From positions 1 to 64,000 of the forward strand of contig KN805424.1 of NCBI GenBank assembly GCA_000818945.1: a stretch of 64,000 bases of DNA, written 5' to 3'. Shown here in pieces: positions 60,130 through 64,000 of this stretch. Every line of letters begins with the position of its first letter. Position 1 is the stretch's first letter. The DNA is from Schizochytrium sp. CCTCC M209059 (Eukaryota; Sar; Bigyra; Thraustochytrida; Thraustochytriidae). Both the position numbers and the translations under genes were made by a program. Below the pieces are notes generated by a model. The model had not been told where the DNA came from. It ran no database searches and was given only the letters and a program-made list of their open reading frames with translations.

Positions 60130-60210
60130 GCTTCGTAACGATCGAATGAAGACGACCAGAGGGTATCGGGAAAAAGTGAATGAATAAGAAAGATGATTTT
60201 CAAAATGACC

Positions 60211-61509
60211 TTATTTGGAGATCGCGGGAAGACTATGCACAGAAGAATGATGCGGCCTCGATGGAGACGCAATGAGGGTAGGAGTCGGGACTGCACCGCT
60301 CTCGATAGTTGCAGGCTCACGCTCCGCCTCTGCGTCTCGCTTTGGGGAAACAAGTTTATGATGTTGACCATTGTACCGCTTGCGGGGAGACACGCTTCGC
60401 TGTGAAGCTGCAGAAACACTTGAGCCGCCTATGTTCCCTGTCGGTATGCGCACCCTTAGTTTCGCATCGTTACCGTCAGTTGCGCCTAGCCCCGGGGGCA
60501 AATCGTCGTTGCTCTCGTCTTTCCCGACTCTTTTGTCTTTTCCATCGTTTCCATGCTTTTCTTCTTGTATTGCAGCTACGCTGGTGTCAACGTATTCCTC
60601 GCTGCTCTTGCACTCCAGATCGCACTGTACGTCATCTGCAGGGCTCGTGTCTTCGTCTTCAACGTAACGTGCGACTACATCGGCCAAGCTTTCTTGGAGA
60701 TCCGCGCAGATGGAATCCCAAGCCACAGCACTGACGCGTTCTGCCGTTTCTCGTGCGCAGTGCGGGCCCGCGTCGAGTATACGGAGCGCTACGGCCTCAA
60801 GACCAAATACGGCGTCTGAATCATTGCTTTGAACGCAATCGGTCAGCTCGTCGAGCACCTGATCGACAAGAAGATCGCCAGCGGAAGACGAAGGAACAAA
60901 GAGAAACTCTGTCAGGCCCTTGTCGAGAAGAAGCTCCACTGCATCCAGACTTCCAGTGATGGCCGCAAAGTGGAGAGCGCTCTCATTTGATGCGGTCTGG
61001 CATCGTAAGCAGCAGCCACGCGAAATGAGAAGCTGCATGGTCGAAACGTCGTTTAGAGAAGCAGCAATAGCAAGAGGAAACTCGCTACGCTGATTTGTTT
61101 TTCGCACGTTCAAGATGGCCATCGCCTTTTCTGGAAAGGCAGCGCAATACTCGTCAAGAACATCGTCTACTTTATGCGTGTCGCCGTCCTCCACAGCACT
61201 CATGAGTCGCTCTGCGATCTCTTTTTCGCGGCCACAAAGGAGAGCTGGCCATCCGTCAAAAACAGACTCATCCGTCAGCGCTTTGCTTGCGTCAGACTCG
61301 TCGGCCAATTCGTCCATCGCTTGCTTGCAGAGACGCGCGAGGTCATCATTTGCGTTGGTGTTCGCTGTTTCTTCCTGGCTCGTTGATGATGTTTTGCTTG
61401 AACGCTTGCTTCTAGGAATTGCTTTTTGCATGCACGCGCAGCGTCCTTGTGGGTCTCGCTTGCAGCCTTCGTCGCGCACAGCGAACCCTGTCTCGTGAGG
61501 AGAACTCAT
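60211..61509 (-). CDS. Ankyrin-repeat protein
   Basis: Encodes 432 residues from the ATG at 61509; the frame continues upstream only through a TTG. About two ankyrin repeats lie at residues 135-200: FPLAIAASLNDVSTMQLLISRG and ESALHFAAITGSLDAVELLLDKG. The N-terminus is Ser/Lys/Cys-rich. The region of about 215-310 is helical and acidic (DLLVDQVLDELTDC, ICADLQESLADVV). The C-terminal 120 residues are Ser/Pro/Arg-rich and probably disordered. No catalytic domain is seen. This is likely a protein-interaction scaffold; partner unknown. Confidence 0.85.
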   Translation of the reverse strand: MSSPHETGFAVRDEGCKRDPQGRCACMQKAIPRSKRSSKTSSTSQEETANTNANDDLARLCKQAMDELADESDASKALTDESVFDGWPALLCGREKEIAERLMSAVEDGDTHKVDDVLDEYCAAFPEKAMAILNVRKTNQRSEFPLAIAASLNDVSTMQLLISRGCCLRCQTASNESALHFAAITGSLDAVELLLDKGLTEFLFVPSSSAGDLLVDQVLDELTDCVQSNDSDAVFGLEAVALRILDAGPHCARETAERVSAVAWDSICADLQESLADVVARYVEDEDTSPADDVQCDLECKSSEEYVDTSVAAIQEEKHGNDGKDKRVGKDESNDDLPPGLGATDGNDAKLRVRIPTGNIGGSSVSAASQRSVSPRKRYNGQHHKLVSPKRDAEAEREPATIESGAVPTPTLIASPSRPHHSSVHSLPAISK

Positions 61510-61845
61510 GACGGCTGCGCTGCACAAGCTCGCCCCACGGGACCGGCGTCTGCCGGGCCGTAGCAACGGCGTCCAAAGACTCGAATGTCCTTGCGCGATT
61601 TACCCATTGTGATTTATCCGTTCACCACCTATTGGACTTGGGGCCTCTGAGTCACGACGATCTTGTTCTCTTCATAAAAGGGTCAATCAGCCTATTTACT
61701 CATTCGGGTGACGGTGCGCCAGAGCGCACGCACGCAACTAGAAACCTGAACTGTCGGCCGCCCAAATTCACATTTGCTTCTCCAAAGAGCTTGCTAGCTC
61801 GCGCCCAGCGAAAGCGGGAAGCGCAGACGCAGAGCGCGCCGCGCG
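61510..61845. promoter_or_regulatory. Divergent promoter region, ankyrin / LRR genes
   Basis: Only 336 bp lie between two diverging start codons, so a shared bidirectional promoter is likely. No clear TATA box is seen. Confidence 0.45.
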
Positions 61846-63453
61846 ATGTCTCGCGAGTCGACGACCCGGGGAGGGAGCGCCGCGGCGCATACCGTCTACG
61901 CAGATCCTGTGGCAGAGCTCGCGGTTAAAAATGCCAAGTACATCAAACTTTGCACAGAACTGTACCTTGCCCGCAAGAGCATTGAGGAGCTGCGCGGCTT
62001 TGAGCGCTTTGTAAACCTCGAGGCTCTGTGGGTAAACGATAATGAGATCCAAAGACTCTCGAATTTGGAGAACAACTTTCGTCTGAAGCATCTCTACGCT
62101 CAAAAGAATCAAATCACCTCGGTGGCGCCATGCGCGCGTTTCAAGTTCTTAGAGAGTCTGCACCTCTTTGAGAATAAGCTGAGTAATCTGGACAAGTGTC
62201 TGGGTGTATTGTCGCGGCTCAATCACCTCAAGACGCTTGATCTTTTCGGAAACCCAATTGCTCAGGAAGAAAATTATCGCTTGCGCGTTATTTACGCCAT
62301 GCCGCCGTCGCTCGAAGTGCTTGATCGACAAAAGATCAAGGCGGAAGAGCGCGCACAAGCGGCCCTTATGTTTGGAAAGACGCTCTCAGCCGAGGGGAGA
62401 CTCGAGCTTAGACGACTCACAAGTCAGGGCCGTCAGCGTTCGGCAGCTGAGCTTGTCGGAGAGCTCTCTGGGTGCACCTTGCTTTTGCTAGCAGAGGTCG
62501 ATGCGATCTTGCGCAAACGAGAACAATCCTCCGTTGTTCTCGAGGACGAGCGCGACGAGGGCGATGTACAACTGGATCCAGTTGTAGAGCGCATCAAGCG
62601 AATACCTGATCCTAAAGAGGGGGAATTGTACGTGGTTCGCGAGACGCTCTCCGAGTGGGAACGACGCGACTTGGCTGCAATGCTTGAAAAGGAATTCGAA
62701 GCAAGCACAGATTCCTGGTCGAGATCTACGGTCACCAGCGTTGTGTCTCGCTGTGAAAGTTTCCTTGGACGATCGCTCATGCTAGATGTTGAGGCGTTTT
62801 TGGAAAATCTGGTGACGACGTTTCCTGGCGCTCTCGTTCAGGATAGCGATGAGAGCGAGGACAGCGACGAAATATGCGAGCCATCTTTTGAGCACGAAGC
62901 TGTGAAGAGACAACTTCTTCTGGCCAAGTGGAAGTTGTGGAAACCCTCACAGTACGCGCAAGAGTCAAACCAGCTCTTTGATCGAGCCGAAGCTGGTCGG
63001 AAGAAGTTACAAACCATGCAACTGACTTCGAACGACGCGAAAGATCAAGATGCAGACGCGCGGCAAGCCCTTCAGTCACGCATTCTTGCTGATGCGGCGC
63101 GCGCATATCGCTTCGAATCGCTCAAGGCCGCTGCAGTTCAAGGCAGCACTTTTGCAAATACGGCTTTGCAGCAGCAGCAGCAGCAGCAGCAGGAGGAGGA
63201 GACGACAATGACGAAGTTGGACGAGAGAAAAACCTCGAATTCACCGAATGATGCGAGATGCGACGTTTTTCGAATGTACTCGTATGAAAGTTTTGCATCC
63301 GACGAGAGTGCTGCCATGCAAACACAAATTCCAACTCTTGCCGAAACAAGGTACGGTATCACTGTAGCACGTGCAGCAGGTCTCCGCGCCTCCACACACG
63401 ATGATCGAACGAGGAGCAAGCCGTCCCTGCAACTATTTTTCCAAAAACTTTAG
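61846..63453 (+). CDS. Leucine-rich-repeat protein (SDS22-type, cilium-associated style)
   Basis: Encodes 535 residues and is intronless. Residues of about 35-165 are SDS22-type LRRs: TELYLARKSIEELRGFERF, LEALWVNDNEIQRL, LKHLYAQKNQITSV, LESLHLFENKLSNL and LKTLDLFGNPIAQEENYR, closed by VIYAMPPSLEVLDRQKI, a typical LRR cap. The cap and order resemble LRRC72 and other LRR proteins of motile cilia, but I would not assert orthology. The C-terminal 350 residues are charged and helical, with a W-rich VKRQLLLAKWKLWKPSQYAQ element and an eight-residue Gln run (CAG repeat, about 63169-63192). If ciliary, it would act as an axonemal or intraflagellar structural protein in flagellate cells. Confidence 0.85.
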   Translation: MSRESTTRGGSAAAHTVYADPVAELAVKNAKYIKLCTELYLARKSIEELRGFERFVNLEALWVNDNEIQRLSNLENNFRLKHLYAQKNQITSVAPCARFKFLESLHLFENKLSNLDKCLGVLSRLNHLKTLDLFGNPIAQEENYRLRVIYAMPPSLEVLDRQKIKAEERAQAALMFGKTLSAEGRLELRRLTSQGRQRSAAELVGELSGCTLLLLAEVDAILRKREQSSVVLEDERDEGDVQLDPVVERIKRIPDPKEGELYVVRETLSEWERRDLAAMLEKEFEASTDSWSRSTVTSVVSRCESFLGRSLMLDVEAFLENLVTTFPGALVQDSDESEDSDEICEPSFEHEAVKRQLLLAKWKLWKPSQYAQESNQLFDRAEAGRKKLQTMQLTSNDAKDQDADARQALQSRILADAARAYRFESLKAAAVQGSTFANTALQQQQQQQQEEETTMTKLDERKTSNSPNDARCDVFRMYSYESFASDESAAMQTQIPTLAETRYGITVARAAGLRASTHDDRTRSKPSLQLFFQKL

Positions 63454-63570
63454 ATCAGAGAAAAAAAGCAATAACAAAATTGTTTAAGTCGCTCGCGCAT
63501 CTGGACAAAAGAAACAGGGACAACCAAAGAAAGAGTGGTCCATCAGGCGGGCGGGTATGGTAAAGGTCGC

Positions 63571-64000
63571 TCAGATAATCAAAAGGAGCAGGATGCTGTA
63601 CATAATGATAGAAGGTAGAAAGGACTTAATAAAGCCCGTCAGGCCAACGAAATGACCAGCAAAAAACATCCAGGCTGCCAACCAAACCATGTTCCATTGT
63701 GTTTGGCCACGGTATCTGATCATATTGAGAGCGTAGGCAACATGGCTGTGGCAGTTGTCGCAACAGAGATTGTGCATTCGACCCGAGTACTCCTGGCATG
63801 CAGCGTGCACGGCCTCGTCCCATGCTTGCACGAGACGTTTGTCAGCGGCTTGAGCGGCGTCAAAGCACTGCAAATACCGTGTCGTGCGCCCAAAGGATAG
63901 GGAGTCGACGGTGATTGTGTATGGGCCCGCAAAGTCATAGGTCACACCTCGTGAGTCAGCAATACCGAGGTGGCCAACGAATGGGAGAAGCATTGTGAGA
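63571..64000 (-). CDS. TMEM222: TMEM222/DUF778 family membrane protein (N-terminus beyond window)
   Basis: The C-terminal 140 residues are present and the gene runs off the right edge; the Met at 63993 falls inside the conserved LPFVGHLGI motif, so it is not the real start. Conserved family features: GVTYDFAGPY, the FGRTTRYLQ block, the invariant MHNLCCDNCHSHVAYALN with its Cys/His cluster, WNMVWLAAWMFFAGHFVG (membrane segment) and a final hydrophobic C-terminal segment. The family is a conserved eukaryotic membrane protein related to plant RTE1-type proteins; molecular function is poorly known. An upstream exon or N-terminal part lies outside this window. Confidence 0.92.
   Translation of the reverse strand, partial: LTMLLPFVGHLGIADSRGVTYDFAGPYTITVDSLSFGRTTRYLQCFDAAQAADKRLVQAWDEAVHAACQEYSGRMHNLCCDNCHSHVAYALNMIRYRGQTQWNMVWLAAWMFFAGHFVGLTGFIKSFLPSIIMYSILLLLII

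Overview
This is a eukaryotic nuclear contig fragment. It has GC-rich, intron-poor coding sequence with strong C/G third-position bias, separated by GC-rich intergenic DNA full of short microsatellites. The few introns are short (80-263 nt) with GT..AG ends. The gene content includes a Cas1p-type acyltransferase, UBC6, ECO1, a HECT ligase, an LRR protein resembling ciliary LRR proteins, TMEM222 and ABHD18. Together with the sequence texture this suggests a protist with a flagellate stage. My best guess is a thraustochytrid/labyrinthulomycete stramenopile (inference, about 0.6; no rRNA or marker in the window settles it).

Region A (about 0.85-24.3 kb) is a head-to-tail array of four paralogous genes on the + strand (854-4273, 10306-13897, 15812-19279, 20802-24254). 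Each encodes a secreted cysteine-rich protein of about 1,140-1,155 residues with a signal peptide and two tandem, diverged copies of one roughly 550-residue module. Each module has a C-C-R-x-C ... GDP ... W-x-x-CDGR core that faintly recalls the von Willebrand D GDPH motif. I do not recognise the family; it is the best candidate here for something undescribed. Copy 2 carries a 106-nt direct duplication that breaks its frame. The long gaps between copies (6.0, 1.9 and 1.5 kb) hold an 87-bp tandem repeat, simple repeats and palindromes, but no gene I can support.

Region B (24.5-43.7 kb) is rich in nuclear and chromatin functions. It holds a four-exon coiled-coil gene found by splicing, an N-terminally membrane-anchored RidA-family protein, a coiled-coil protein with a histone-H1-like Lys/Ser/Pro tail, a PhyH-type 2-oxoglutarate dioxygenase fused to two MBD-like modules, the tail-anchored E2 UBC6, the cohesin acetyltransferase ECO1, and a 2,988-residue chromatin reader (bromodomain, MBD, FYRN/FYRC, RAMA-like, DDT, bromodomain, WHIM-type motif). 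The region ends near a 20-N assembly gap (44024-44043).

Region C (45.6-64 kb) mixes membrane, lipid, proteostasis and cytoskeletal genes. These are a Cas1p-type sugar O-acyltransferase with its SGNH domain at the unusual C-terminal side, a HECT E3 ligase with a large insertion in its HECT domain, an ER SDR resembling 3-ketoacyl-CoA reductase, an unidentified gene with an apparent frame change, a three-exon ABM-domain protein, ABHD18, an ankyrin protein, an LRR protein, and the C-terminal part of TMEM222 running off the right edge.

Genes outside the array are mostly arranged as divergent or convergent pairs with short convergent gaps (81-298 bp). Starts were set at the first sensible ATG. Several open frames extend further upstream only through GTG, TTG or signal-less sequence, and these extensions were trimmed. 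Spliced genes are given as a span with exon coordinates in the evidence.
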